From: Rhodobacterales bacterium
Lineage (GTDB): Bacteria > Pseudomonadota > Alphaproteobacteria > Rhodobacterales > Rhodobacteraceae
Direction: 5' to 3'
DNA length: 57,025 nucleotides
Assembly (NCBI GenBank): GCA_002748285.1
Contig: PDSA01000006.1
Location: forward strand, 1-57,025
Under the pieces are notes generated by a model that saw nothing but the letters and a program-made list of their open reading frames with translations, was not told where the DNA came from and did no database searches. This document shows, in pieces, positions 34,029 to 42,332 of this stretch; the first letter of the stretch is position 1; every line of letters starts with the position of its first letter. Both the position numbers and the translations under genes were made by a program.

Positions 34029-34056
34029 TTGATATATTCCATCCCCTAAATATATC
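34029..34056 (+). promoter_or_regulatory. sigma70-like promoter for the rhodanese gene
   Basis: TTGATA (34029-34034) and TATATC (34051-34056) are separated by 16 bases, 38 bp before the rhodanese ATG. Confidence 0.5.
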
Positions 34057-34093
34057 TGGCCCGGACCAGAGGCTTATAGGTAAGGATGACAGG

Positions 34094-34450
34094 ATGTTCG
34101 GTTTATTCGGCGGCGGTGCAGAGCGCATCAGCGGGGTGGATGCGGTTTCGCAGGTGAAAAAGGGCAAGATGGTGGTGCTGGATGTGCGCGATGCCGTTGA
34201 GGTGGCCCAGACCGGCAAGGCCCAAGGGGCGGTGCATATTCCGATGATGCTGTTGAACATGCAGGCCGACCCATCCAGCCCGGAATGCAACAAAAAGCTG
34301 AGCGTGGACAAGCCGGTTGCGATTTATTGCGCCACCGGGGCGCGTTCGGGGATGGCGGCACGACAGCTTAAAAAGATGGGTTATCAGAGCGTTTATAATC
34401 TGGGCGGGCTGGGCAACTGGGCCGGCGCCGGCGGGAAGATTGAGCGCTGA
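34094..34450 (+). CDS. rhodanese-like sulfurtransferase
   Basis: The 118-residue single-domain protein has the rhodanese elements VLDVRDAVEVAQTGKAQGAVHIP and the active-site loop CATGARSG with C79 and R84, then YNLGGLGNW. It should carry a persulfide on C79 and transfer sulfane sulfur in the cytoplasm. ATG 34094 follows AAGGA at seven bases. It converges on the cyclophilin genes and shares a bidirectional terminator with them. Confidence 0.88.
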   Translation: MFGLFGGGAERISGVDAVSQVKKGKMVVLDVRDAVEVAQTGKAQGAVHIPMMLLNMQADPSSPECNKKLSVDKPVAIYCATGARSGMAARQLKKMGYQSVYNLGGLGNWAGAGGKIER

Positions 34451-34551
34451 GCCGACGCTCCAATAGAGTTTGGTTTCAGGAAACAAACGCCGGGCGGCAC
34501 AGGGTGATGCCGCAGAACCTTCAGCAGAGACTTCTTTAGAGACAGCACAAA

Positions 34552-34585
34552 AAAGCCCCGCAAAACCATAGCGTTGCGGGGCTTT
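34552..34585. terminator. bidirectional terminator between rhodanese and cyclophilin genes
   Basis: AAAGCCCCGCAA pairs with TTGCGGGGCTTT around a 10-base loop. A-rich sequence on the left and T residues on the right give a U tract in either direction. Confidence 0.85.
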
Positions 34586-34606
34586 CCTAATGCATTGTGT
34601 GAAGAC

Positions 34607-35224
34607 TTATTCCCCAACCACCGTCACCTTGACCATGTAATCCGGGTCCGTCACCTTGCCATTGGCGTCTTTGTCACCCAGCTTGATGTTGTAGAGGGCC
34701 TCAAGGCTCTTCTCATTCACCACCCGACCGACAACGGTATATTTGCCATTCAGATGCTTGGCCTGAGCGAACATGATAAAGAACTGGCTGTTGGCCGAAT
34801 CCGGGCTGCCGGAACGCGCCATGCCCACCGTGCCCAGATGGAACGGGATGTTTGAGAACTCGGCCTTCAGATCGGGCATGTCTGATCCGCCCATTCCTGC
34901 CCGACTGATATCGCCCGAACGGCGACCAAACTGCACATCCCCGGTCTGGGCCATAAAGCCATCAATCACCCGGTGAAACACCACCCCATCATAAGCGCCG
35001 GATTTGGCCAGCGCGATCAGGCGCTCGACATGTTTGGGCGCGACATGGGGCAGCAGGTCAATTTCGATGGTGCCGCTATGCGATCCGCCGACCTCGATCA
35101 GCAGATTGGGGCCGGGCGTGTCGGGCTGGAGCGCTTCGCTTTTGGTGCCGTAAAAGAAAAACGCCCCCCAGATCGCCGCCCCCAGCAGGATCAGCCCGGT
35201 GCCGAAAAGGCCCAGCCTACGCAT
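34607..35224 (-). CDS. membrane-anchored cyclophilin-type peptidyl-prolyl isomerase
   Basis: The 205-residue protein has one N-terminal hydrophobic segment (LGLFGTGLILLGAAIWGAFFFYG) with no clear cleavage site, so it is probably anchored with the isomerase domain in the periplasm. The cyclophilin core shows VVFHRVIDGFMAQTGD and NSQFFIMFAQAKHLNGKYTVVG, including the catalytic arginine in FHRV. It overlaps the start of its cytoplasmic paralogue by eight bases, so they are coupled and probably arose by tandem duplication. Confidence 0.9.
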   Translation of the reverse strand: MRRLGLFGTGLILLGAAIWGAFFFYGTKSEALQPDTPGPNLLIEVGGSHSGTIEIDLLPHVAPKHVERLIALAKSGAYDGVVFHRVIDGFMAQTGDVQFGRRSGDISRAGMGGSDMPDLKAEFSNIPFHLGTVGMARSGSPDSANSQFFIMFAQAKHLNGKYTVVGRVVNEKSLEALYNIKLGDKDANGKVTDPDYMVKVTVVGE

Positions 35225-35723
35225 CGGCTGCGACCTTGACCGAGATCATCCGGTCCGGATTCATCGGCGGCTCGCCCCGGGCGATTTTATCGACATGCTC
35301 CATGCCCTCAATGACCATGCCATAGACGGTGTATTGGCCGTTCAGGAAGTCATTATCGCTGAAATTGATGAAAAACTGGCTGTTGGCGGAATCAGGGTGC
35401 TGCGAGCGCGCCGCCCCGATCGAGCCCCGCGCATGGGGGATTTTTGAAAATTCAGCCGGAACATTGGGCTTGTCAGACCCGCCGGTGCCCGCGGCCCGCA
35501 AATTGAAACCTTTTTCCATATTGCCATGGGCCACATCGCCGGTCTGCGCCATGAAACCGTCAATAACCCTATGAAAACAAACATTATCATAGGCTCCGGC
35601 ACGCACCAGCTCTTTCATGCGTTCAACATGTTTTGGGGCCACATCGGGCAGCAATTCGATGGTGACGGTGCCGTCTTTCAGCTCCATCAGGATGGTGTTT
35701 TCGGGGTCTTTGATGTCGGCCAT
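35217..35723 (-). CDS. cytoplasmic cyclophilin-type peptidyl-prolyl isomerase (PpiB-like)
   Basis: The 168-residue protein lacks a signal sequence and is a minimal cyclophilin with NVCFHRVIDGFMAQTGD and SANSQFFINFSDNDFLNGQ. It catalyses cis-trans isomerisation of Xaa-Pro bonds in the cytoplasm. It is the first gene of a two-gene unit; the membrane form follows with an eight-base overlap. GGAGCGCC precedes its start. Confidence 0.93.
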   Translation of the reverse strand: MADIKDPENTILMELKDGTVTIELLPDVAPKHVERMKELVRAGAYDNVCFHRVIDGFMAQTGDVAHGNMEKGFNLRAAGTGGSDKPNVPAEFSKIPHARGSIGAARSQHPDSANSQFFINFSDNDFLNGQYTVYGMVIEGMEHVDKIARGEPPMNPDRMISVKVAADA

Positions 35724-35914
35724 GGGGCGCTCCTGTTTTGATCGTCAGATTTGGCCAGAACTTATGCGCGATGGCGTGATTATAAAAGGGGGAAATCCGC
35801 CGCAGCCGGGTTTTGCCCATGCTGTGCATTTTCCGGCTGATAGCGCCAACACGGTTGCGCCAGCCCGCGCAAGGCGTATAACTTGCTGAAATACATTAAA
35901 AAGAGGACCGTCAG

Positions 35915-36844
35915 ATGAAAGCCACCCGCATTGTTCAGAAAATTCTTGCCAATTACGAAGCCGATTGCCCCGGGGTCAAAGCCAATCTGTGCCGCATCCT
36001 GATGAACGGCAAGCTGGGTGGCACAGGCAAGATGATCATTCTGCCGGTCGATCAGGGGTTTGAACATGGCCCGGCGCGCAGCTTTGCGCCCAACCCGGCT
36101 GGCTATGATCCGCATTACCATTATCAACTGGCGATTGATGCCGGGCTGAACGCCTACGCCGCGCCGCTGGGGATGCTCGAAGCCGGGGCCGACAGTTTCG
36201 CCGGCCAGATCCCGACCATTCTAAAGGTGAATTCGGCCAATTCGCTGATCCCGTCCGAAGCCACCAAGGATCAGGCGATCACCGCTTCGGTGGATGATGC
36301 CTTGCGGATCGGGGCGTCTGCGATTGGGTTTACCATTTATCCGGGATCTTCCCAAGGGCTTGAAATGTTTGAAGAAATCAGCGCCATGCGCGAAGAGGCC
36401 GCCGCCAAGGGCATCCCTACCGTGATCTGGTCTTACCCCCGCGGTGAAGCGCTGGACAGTGCCGGAGAAACCGCGATTGACATCAGCGCCTATGCTGCGC
36501 AAATCGCGGCGCTTCTGGGGGCGCATATCATCAAGATCAAGCTGTCTACGGATCATCTGTCGCTGCCGGCTGCCAAGCAGGTCTATCAGGATCAGGCGAT
36601 TGATATTGCCAGCCAGGCGGCGCGGGTCCGGCATTGTATGCAGGCCAGCTTTAACGGGCGGCGCATTGTGGTGTTCTCGGGAGGGGCGAAAAAGGGCGCT
36701 GACAGCGTTTATGACGATGCCCGCGCCATCCGGGATGGCGGCGGCAATGGCTCGATCATCGGGCGCAACTCGTTCCAGCGTGATCGTGAAGATGCGTTGG
36801 CGATGCTGGCCAAGCTGGTCGAGATTTACAAGGGCAAGGCGTAA
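35915..36844 (+). CDS. class I fructose-bisphosphate aldolase (DhnA/FbaB type)
   Basis: The 309-residue protein has the VDQGFEHGP motif (47-55) and the HIIKIKLSTDHLSLP strand whose lysine forms the Schiff base in this archaeal-type class I family, then the FSGGAKKG phosphate loop and GGGNGSIIGRNSFQR. It splits fructose 1,6-bisphosphate into triose phosphates, or runs in reverse in gluconeogenesis. It is not related in sequence to the zinc class II enzyme. It is followed by a palindromic repeat and ftsB. Confidence 0.92.
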   Translation: MKATRIVQKILANYEADCPGVKANLCRILMNGKLGGTGKMIILPVDQGFEHGPARSFAPNPAGYDPHYHYQLAIDAGLNAYAAPLGMLEAGADSFAGQIPTILKVNSANSLIPSEATKDQAITASVDDALRIGASAIGFTIYPGSSQGLEMFEEISAMREEAAAKGIPTVIWSYPRGEALDSAGETAIDISAYAAQIAALLGAHIIKIKLSTDHLSLPAAKQVYQDQAIDIASQAARVRHCMQASFNGRRIVVFSGGAKKGADSVYDDARAIRDGGGNGSIIGRNSFQRDREDALAMLAKLVEIYKGKA

Positions 36845-36864
36845 CGGCTGCAGCACAACGTCAG

Positions 36865-36900
36865 ACTCGCGCCCACTTGGGGAGCGGGTCGGGCGTGAGT
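36865..36900. repeat. GC-rich palindromic repeat, family 3 copy 1
   Basis: ACTCGCGCCC and GGGCGTGAGT are imperfectly inverted ends around an inner CCCACTTGGGG and GAGCGGGT. A closely similar unit lies at 54910-54942 in the GTA cluster. Here it lies between the aldolase gene and ftsB and may act as a weak terminator. Confidence 0.55.
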
Positions 36901-36994
36901 ATGCCAAGGGTAATTTTGGGGATTCACAAAGCCGTGCAACCCTGCTAGTCTGGGACGAAAGCCGCATAAAGACGGCACAGAAAAGGCAGTTGTC

Positions 36995-37297
36995 ATGAGC
37001 ATCCCACGCAAGTCCCCCGCCCTTGGGGTTGTCGTCTATTTTAGCACGATTTTCATTCTGGGCTTGTATTTCGCCTTTGCCGCCATTCAGGGCGAATATG
37101 GCCTGTTCCGCCGGGTGCAGATTGATGCCGAAAGCGATGCCCTGCGCCAAGAGCTGCAACAGCTGAACACCCAAATCGCTTGGCTCGAAAACAAGACCCA
37201 TCGGCTGTCGGATACCTATCTGGACCTTGACCTGCTGGACGAACAGGCCCGCAGCGTTCTGGGGCTGATCCGCGCCGATGAGATCGTGATCCGCTAG
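36995..37297 (+). CDS. ftsB: FtsB/DivIC family septum formation protein
   Basis: The 100-residue protein has one membrane helix (about 9-31) followed by a coiled coil rich in Leu/Gln (ALRQELQQLNTQIAWLENKT) and a short C-terminal DEQARSVLGL motif, the bitopic design of FtsB. It would join FtsL and FtsQ in the divisome. The position just before pdhA is common in alphaproteobacteria. Its own stop is 100 bp before pdhA, with an operator-like palindrome in the gap. Confidence 0.87.
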   Translation: MSIPRKSPALGVVVYFSTIFILGLYFAFAAIQGEYGLFRRVQIDAESDALRQELQQLNTQIAWLENKTHRLSDTYLDLDLLDEQARSVLGLIRADEIVIR

Positions 37298-37344
37298 GCC
37301 CGACGGCACAAAACTCTTTTCTCGCACTCTGGCTTCGGTTCCGC

Positions 37345-37370
37345 TATAATGTAGTTTAACATTAAACTAC
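37345..37370 (+). promoter_or_regulatory. pdh promoter -10 with adjacent perfect palindromic operator
   Basis: A consensus TATAAT (37345-37350) is followed immediately by the 20-bp perfect inverted repeat GTAGTTTAACATTAAACTAC (37351-37370), which would cover the transcription start. No good -35 hexamer is visible. A repressor bound here would block pdh transcription; which regulator it is cannot be read from the site. Confidence 0.65.
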
Positions 37371-37396
37371 CTGACCCAATGCGAGGGAACCGATCT

Positions 37397-38392
37397 ATGG
37401 CCGCCAAGAAAAGCCCAAAGAAATCAAATATTTCCAAGGAGGAACTGCTCAGCTATTACCGCGAGATGCTGCTGATCCGGCGATTCGAGGAAAAGGCCGG
37501 GCAGCTTTACGGCATGGGGCTGATCGGCGGGTTTTGCCATCTTTACATCGGACAAGAGGCCGTGGTGGTTGGGCTGGAAGCGGCGACGAAAGAGGGCGAC
37601 AAACGCGTGACCTCTTATCGCGATCACGGCCATATGCTGGCCTGCGGCATGGACCCAAAGGGCGTGATGGCCGAGTTGACCGGACGCAGCGGCGGCTATT
37701 CCAAGGGCAAAGGTGGCTCGATGCATATGTTCTCGAAAGAGGCGCATTTTTATGGCGGGCACGGGATCGTTGGCGCTCAGGTGCCGATTGGGGCCGGGTT
37801 GGCCTTTGCCGATAAATATCTGGGCAATGATAATGTCTCGTTCACCTATTTCGGCGATGGCGCAGCCAATCAGGGGCAGGTTTATGAAACCTTCAACATG
37901 GCGTCGCTGTGGAAACTGCCGGTGATTTTTGTGATTGAAAACAACCAATACGCCATGGGGACGTCTTTGCAGCGAGCTTCTTCAACGCCCGAGCTTTACA
38001 CCCGCGGTCAGGCTTTTGGTGTTCCCGGCGAAACCGTTGACGGCATGGATGTGCTGGCGGTCAAGGCCGCTGGTGAAAAGGCGGTAGCGCATTGCCGTGC
38101 GGGCAACGGGCCGTATATTCTTGAGATGGTCACCTATCGCTATCGCGGGCATTCGATGTCGGACCCGGCCAAGTATCGCTCGCGCGAAGAGGTTCAGAAG
38201 GTACGCGAGGAACGCGATGCGATTGAGCATGTCCGCGAGTTGTTGTTACAGGGAAAATATGCCAGCGAGGACGATCTGAAAGCGATTGACAAAGACATCA
38301 AGGCCACGGTCAATGACGCCGCCGAGTTTTCCAAAACCAGCCCCGAGCCTGATTTGGATGAGCTGTGGACCGACATTTGCGCCAACGCGTAA
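37397..38392 (+). CDS. pdhA: pyruvate dehydrogenase E1 component, alpha subunit
   Basis: The 331-residue protein has the E1-alpha features IRRFEEKAGQLYGMG, the thiamine diphosphate motif GDGAANQGQVYETFNMA...NN, and the phosphorylation-loop-like YRYRGHSMSDPAKYR. With PdhB it decarboxylates pyruvate and transfers the acetyl group to the lipoyl arm of E2. ATG 37397 is eight bases after GAGGGA; an ATG at 37379 is inside the leader. It opens the pdhA-pdhB-pdhC operon. Confidence 0.95.
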   Translation: MAAKKSPKKSNISKEELLSYYREMLLIRRFEEKAGQLYGMGLIGGFCHLYIGQEAVVVGLEAATKEGDKRVTSYRDHGHMLACGMDPKGVMAELTGRSGGYSKGKGGSMHMFSKEAHFYGGHGIVGAQVPIGAGLAFADKYLGNDNVSFTYFGDGAANQGQVYETFNMASLWKLPVIFVIENNQYAMGTSLQRASSTPELYTRGQAFGVPGETVDGMDVLAVKAAGEKAVAHCRAGNGPYILEMVTYRYRGHSMSDPAKYRSREEVQKVREERDAIEHVRELLLQGKYASEDDLKAIDKDIKATVNDAAEFSKTSPEPDLDELWTDICANA

Positions 38393-38419
38393 GGCATTGA
38401 TAAGACGGAGATAAAAAGA

Positions 38420-39775
38420 ATGGCAATCGAGATATTAATGCCCGCCCTTTCCCCCACCATGGAAGAAGGCACTTTGGCGAAATGGCTGGTGAAAGAAGGC
38501 GATCCTGTTGAAAGCGGCATGATTATTGCCGAGATCGAAACCGACAAGGCCACCATGGAATTTGAATCGGTGGATGACGGGGTGATGGGCAAAATTCTGG
38601 TGGCGGAGGGCAGTGAAAACGTGCCGGTCAACGCCCCGATCGCGGTGTTGCTTGAGGAAGGCGATGCGGCGGATGCCATGCCCGAAGCCGCCAGCGCGGC
38701 CCCTGCCCCCGCGCCTGAAACGCCGGCTCCTGCGGCAGCGGCTCCGGTTTCGATCAGCGCTCCGATTGAGGCGGAAATCCCCGAAGGCACCGAGATGAAA
38801 CCCACAACGGTGCGCGAAGCCCTGCGCGATGCGATGGCCGAGGAAATGCGCCGTGACGAAACGGTTTATCTGATGGGCGAAGAGGTGGCGCAGTATCAGG
38901 GGGCCTATAAGATCAGTCAGGGATTGCTTGATGAATTCGGCGACAAGCGGGTGATCGACACTCCGATCACCGAGCATGGGTTTACCGGGATTGCGGTGGG
39001 GTCGGCCTTTGCCGGGCTCAAGCCCATCGTCGAGTTCATGACTTTCAACTTTGCGGTGCAGGCGCTGGATCAGATCATCAACTCCGCCGCCAAGACGCTT
39101 TATATGTCGGGCGGGCAAATGGGCGCGCCGATGGTGTTTCGCGGGGCCAACGGGGCAGCGGCCCGGGTGGGGGCTCAGCACTCGCAGGATTACGCCACTT
39201 GGTATGCGCAGGTTCCGGGGCTGAAAGTGGCGATGCCTTATTCGGCTGCGGATGCCAAAGGTTTGCTGAAATCCGCCATTCGCGACCCGAACCCGGTGAT
39301 CTTTCTGGAGAACGAAATCCTCTACGGCCAGAGCTTTGACGTGCCGGTGCTGGAGGATTTCACCGTACCATTCGGCGTGGCCAAAATCTGGCGCGAGGGC
39401 ACGGATGTGACGATTGTCAGCTTTGGCATCGGCATGAAATACGCGCTGGAGGCCGCGGATCGACTGGCCGAAGAAGGGATCTCGGCCGAGGTGATCGACC
39501 TACGGACTTTGCGCCCGATGGACACAGATACGGTGGTCCGCTCGGTGATGAAAACCAATCGCTGCGTGACGGTGGAAGAAGGCTGGCCGGTGGGCTCGAT
39601 CGGCGGGCATATTTCGTCGGTTCTGATGCAGCAGGCGTTTGATTATCTGGACGCGCCGGTGATCAACTGCACCGGCAAGGATGTGCCGATGCCTTATGCC
39701 GCCAATCTGGAAAAACTGGCGCTGGTGACAACCGATGAGGTTGTTCAGGCCGTGCATGACGTCACATATCGTTAA
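38420..39775 (+). CDS. pdhB: pyruvate dehydrogenase E1 component, beta subunit with N-terminal lipoyl domain
   Basis: The 451-residue protein begins with a lipoyl domain (1-80; the lysine in [13 protein letters not shown] is the lipoylation site), a Pro/Ala linker (about 90-120), and then the E1-beta transketolase-like domains ([38 protein letters not shown]). The extra lipoyl domain is known from alphaproteobacterial E1-beta subunits. It is nearly the same as the first domain of PdhC. GGAGA precedes the start, 27 bp after pdhA. Confidence 0.95.
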   Translation: MAIEILMPALSPTMEEGTLAKWLVKEGDPVESGMIIAEIETDKATMEFESVDDGVMGKILVAEGSENVPVNAPIAVLLEEGDAADAMPEAASAAPAPAPETPAPAAAAPVSISAPIEAEIPEGTEMKPTTVREALRDAMAEEMRRDETVYLMGEEVAQYQGAYKISQGLLDEFGDKRVIDTPITEHGFTGIAVGSAFAGLKPIVEFMTFNFAVQALDQIINSAAKTLYMSGGQMGAPMVFRGANGAAARVGAQHSQDYATWYAQVPGLKVAMPYSAADAKGLLKSAIRDPNPVIFLENEILYGQSFDVPVLEDFTVPFGVAKIWREGTDVTIVSFGIGMKYALEAADRLAEEGISAEVIDLRTLRPMDTDTVVRSVMKTNRCVTVEEGWPVGSIGGHISSVLMQQAFDYLDAPVINCTGKDVPMPYAANLEKLALVTTDEVVQAVHDVTYR

Positions 39776-39787
39776 GGGAGCGATGAT

Positions 39788-41056
39788 ATGCCAATAGAAA
39801 TCCTGATGCCCGCCCTTTCGCCAACGATGGAAGAAGGCACTTTGGCCAAATGGCTGGTGAAAGAGGGGGATTCGGTCGCTGCGGGTGATTTGCTTGCCGA
39901 GATCGAGACCGACAAGGCGACGATGGAGTTTGAAGCCGTTGAAGAAGGGGTTGTTGGCAAATTGCTGGTGGCCGATGGCACCGAGGCGGTCAAGGTGAAC
40001 ACGGTGATCGCCGTTTTGCTGGAAGAAGGTGAGACTGCGGACGACATCGGCGCGGTGTCCGAGCCTGCGCCTGCCGCCGTGGCCGAAGTCGCGCCCGTTG
40101 AAAAATCCCAAAGCGTTTCCCCGTCTACCCCAGAGCAACCAACTGAAGGAAAAAGGATTTTTGCATCTCCCCTAGCGCGGCGTATAGCGGCGGATTCGGG
40201 AATTGATTTGTCGGGGATTCAGGGCTCTGGCCCGCGTGGGAGGATTGTCAAGGCCGATGTCGAAGGTAAATCCGCCAGCCCGCAAGTCGCCACCGCACCA
40301 ACGGCCCCTGCCCCCGCCGCCACGGGACCGTCCAGCGATGCGATTGCCAAAATCTATGCGGATCGGGAATATCAGGTGGTTGAGCTGAACGGGATGCGGA
40401 AAACCATCGCCGCCCGCCTGACCGAAGCCAAACAAACCATCCCGCATTTCTACCTGCGCCGAGACATTAAGATTGATGCGCTGCTGGCCGGGCGGGCTCA
40501 TATCAACAAGGGGCTGGAAAAACGCGGGATCAAGCTTTCGGTCAATGATTTTATCATCAAAGCCTGTGCCATGGCCCTGCAGGCGGTGCCTCAGGCCAAT
40601 GCGGTTTGGGCAAATGACCGACTGTTTCAGCTAAAGCCTTCGGATGTGGCCGTGGCCGTGGCCGTCGAGGGCGGGCTGTTCACCCCGGTGATCCGTGATG
40701 CCGAAACCAAGACTCTGTCGCAGCTGTCAACCGAGATGAAAGACCTCGCCAGCCGTGCCCGCGATGGCAAGCTGACCCCGAATGAGTATCTGGGGGGCAG
40801 CTTTGCGATCTCCAATCTGGGCATGTTTGGCATTGACAATTTCGACGCCGTCATCAATCCGCCGCACGGGGCTATTCTGGCCGTTGGCGCGGGCAAGAAA
40901 AAACCGGTGGTTGGGGCCGATGGCCAGATGGAAATCGCCACGGTGATGAGCGTCACCCTGTCGGTTGATCACCGCGCTATTGATGGGGCTCTTGGCGCAG
41001 TGTTGCTGGATCAGATCGTGGAAAATCTGGAAAACCCGGTTGCGATGCTTGCATAA
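39788..41056 (+). CDS. pdhC: pyruvate dehydrogenase E2, dihydrolipoamide acetyltransferase
   Basis: The 422-residue protein has one lipoyl domain (1-80, ETDKATMEF), a peripheral subunit-binding domain (FASPLARRIAADSGIDLSGI, about 120-155), Ala/Pro linkers, and a catalytic domain ending in the SVDHRAIDGALGA motif, whose histidine is catalytic. It transfers the acetyl group to CoA. It starts 12 bp after pdhB, with AGGGAG upstream. The E3 gene (lpd) is not in the window. Confidence 0.95.
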   Translation: MPIEILMPALSPTMEEGTLAKWLVKEGDSVAAGDLLAEIETDKATMEFEAVEEGVVGKLLVADGTEAVKVNTVIAVLLEEGETADDIGAVSEPAPAAVAEVAPVEKSQSVSPSTPEQPTEGKRIFASPLARRIAADSGIDLSGIQGSGPRGRIVKADVEGKSASPQVATAPTAPAPAATGPSSDAIAKIYADREYQVVELNGMRKTIAARLTEAKQTIPHFYLRRDIKIDALLAGRAHINKGLEKRGIKLSVNDFIIKACAMALQAVPQANAVWANDRLFQLKPSDVAVAVAVEGGLFTPVIRDAETKTLSQLSTEMKDLASRARDGKLTPNEYLGGSFAISNLGMFGIDNFDAVINPPHGAILAVGAGKKKPVVGADGQMEIATVMSVTLSVDHRAIDGALGAVLLDQIVENLENPVAMLA

Positions 41057-41071
41057 ATCCAATATTTTTCG

Positions 41072-41098
41072 GGCCGGCATGTAGTGAGCCTGCCGGCC
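41072..41098. terminator. putative terminator between pdhC and cysE
   Basis: GGCCGGCA pairs with TGCCGGCC around an 11-base loop. It lies between convergent pdhC and cysE, but the T tract is poor on either side. Confidence 0.4.
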
Positions 41099-41118
41099 GT
41101 CTTGTAGATTTACGACAT

Positions 41119-41934
41119 TTACGGGTGCAACCCCAGTGATTGGTCCATTGTGACCGATGGCTGCTCGCACCCGGTATCGCCCACGATCTTGGCGGGCACC
41201 CCGGCCACGGTTTTGCGCGCCGGAACGTCATGCAGCACGACCGAGCCAGCCGCAACCCGCGAGCAATCACCGATCTGGATATTGCCCAAAACCTTGGCTC
41301 CCGCCCCAATCAGCACCCCGTTGCCAATCTTTGGATGCCGGTCACCATGCTCATTGCCAGTGCCGCCTAAGGTAACCGAATGCAGCAACGACACATTATC
41401 CCCAACCACTGCGGTTTCACCAATCACCATCGAATGGCCGTGATCAATCATCACCCCCTGACCAATCCGGGCCGCAGGGTGAATATCAATGCTGAACATC
41501 TCGGAAATCCGCATCTGAAAAAATAGCGCCATATCCTTGCGGCCAGCATTCCAGAGCCAATGGGCAATGCGATACGCCTGAATGGCTTGAAATCCCTTGA
41601 AGCTCATCAAAGGTTCCAGCAACCGCTGACAGGCCGGATCCCGCTGCAAAACCGCCATCAAGTCCGCCCGTGTGGTTTGGCCAATCTCTGGCCGGTCGGC
41701 ATAGGCTGAATCCGAGATTTCACGAATGATCTGCTCAGACATCTCGCCCGAAGCCAGCTTGAGCGACACCCGATAGGCCAATGCGCTTTCCAGATTCGGG
41801 TGACGCAACACCGAAGAATGCACCCATGCCCCCAGCGCAGGCTCTTTGGCGATCACTTGGCTGGCTTCCTGGCAAATCCGCTGCCAAACCGGATCAGGTT
41901 CGTTGTGCTGTTCAAACGCTTTTGACATTGGCAT
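41119..41934 (-). CDS. cysE: serine O-acetyltransferase
   Basis: The 271-residue protein has an N-terminal helical domain and a C-terminal left-handed beta-helix with the hexapeptide stretches IDHGHSMVIGETAVVGDN and PKIGNGVLIGAGAKVLGN. The histidines in DHGHS and HGDRHP are those of the CysE active site. It acetylates serine with acetyl-CoA in cysteine synthesis. It lies 78 bp downstream of the last GTA-associated gene on the same strand, so GTA read-through into cysE is possible. Two in-frame ATGs two codons apart make the start ambiguous. Confidence 0.95.
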   Translation of the reverse strand: MPMSKAFEQHNEPDPVWQRICQEASQVIAKEPALGAWVHSSVLRHPNLESALAYRVSLKLASGEMSEQIIREISDSAYADRPEIGQTTRADLMAVLQRDPACQRLLEPLMSFKGFQAIQAYRIAHWLWNAGRKDMALFFQMRISEMFSIDIHPAARIGQGVMIDHGHSMVIGETAVVGDNVSLLHSVTLGGTGNEHGDRHPKIGNGVLIGAGAKVLGNIQIGDCSRVAAGSVVLHDVPARKTVAGVPAKIVGDTGCEQPSVTMDQSLGLHP

Positions 41935-42012
41935 TTCCCAAACGGCTATGTGGTTTCATAACAGTTAGGCAAACCGGGCCGATCTGAAAAGCCCAAACTT
42001 GGGAAATTCCCG

Positions 42013-42330
42013 TTAAATGGCTGTGTCGGGTTGGTTGCGGCCTGCCCGCTCGGCCCGCCAATCCAAGAGGGTTTCCAGCACCAAAATCAGGCACTGGCAG
42101 TATTGCGGATCATCCAGAAAGGGCTCGGGCGGCGCGGGTCTGCGGCTGGCCACCGCCATCAAACAACCATTGCCCCAGAGCGGATGCCCCCGGCCAAGGC
42201 GTTTGCGATACAAATCCGCCGCCGCGGCCTGATCCAGCATTTGCTGCATTTTGCCGCGGCGTTGCCCCTCGGGCAGCGCCAGCAAGGCCCGCGCTGCCGC
42301 CACCACATCAGCATATAAAACCGGCCGCAT
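42013..42330 (-). CDS. conserved hypothetical protein at the 3' end of the GTA cluster
   Basis: The 105-residue protein (MRPVLYADVVAAARALLALP) is mostly helical and basic, with an ALLALPEGQRRGKMQQMLDQ stretch and LYRKRLGRGHPLWGNGCLM. I believe similar small proteins sit next to g15 in other roseobacter GTA loci, but no function is known to me. The ATG at 42330 is two bases past the g15 stop; an in-frame TTG at 42336 would overlap it by four bases. Without a strong ribosome-binding site it likely depends on coupling to g15. Confidence 0.65.
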   Translation of the reverse strand: MRPVLYADVVAAARALLALPEGQRRGKMQQMLDQAAAADLYRKRLGRGHPLWGNGCLMAVASRRPAPPEPFLDDPQYCQCLILVLETLLDWRAERAGRNQPDTAI

Positions 42331-42332
42331 GG

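Noticed and set aside
38420..40030. Near-identical N-terminal sequences of pdhB and pdhC, which might suggest a misassembly or recent duplication.
   Set aside because: Fusion of a lipoyl domain to E1-beta is known in alphaproteobacteria, and the two domains differ at many positions.
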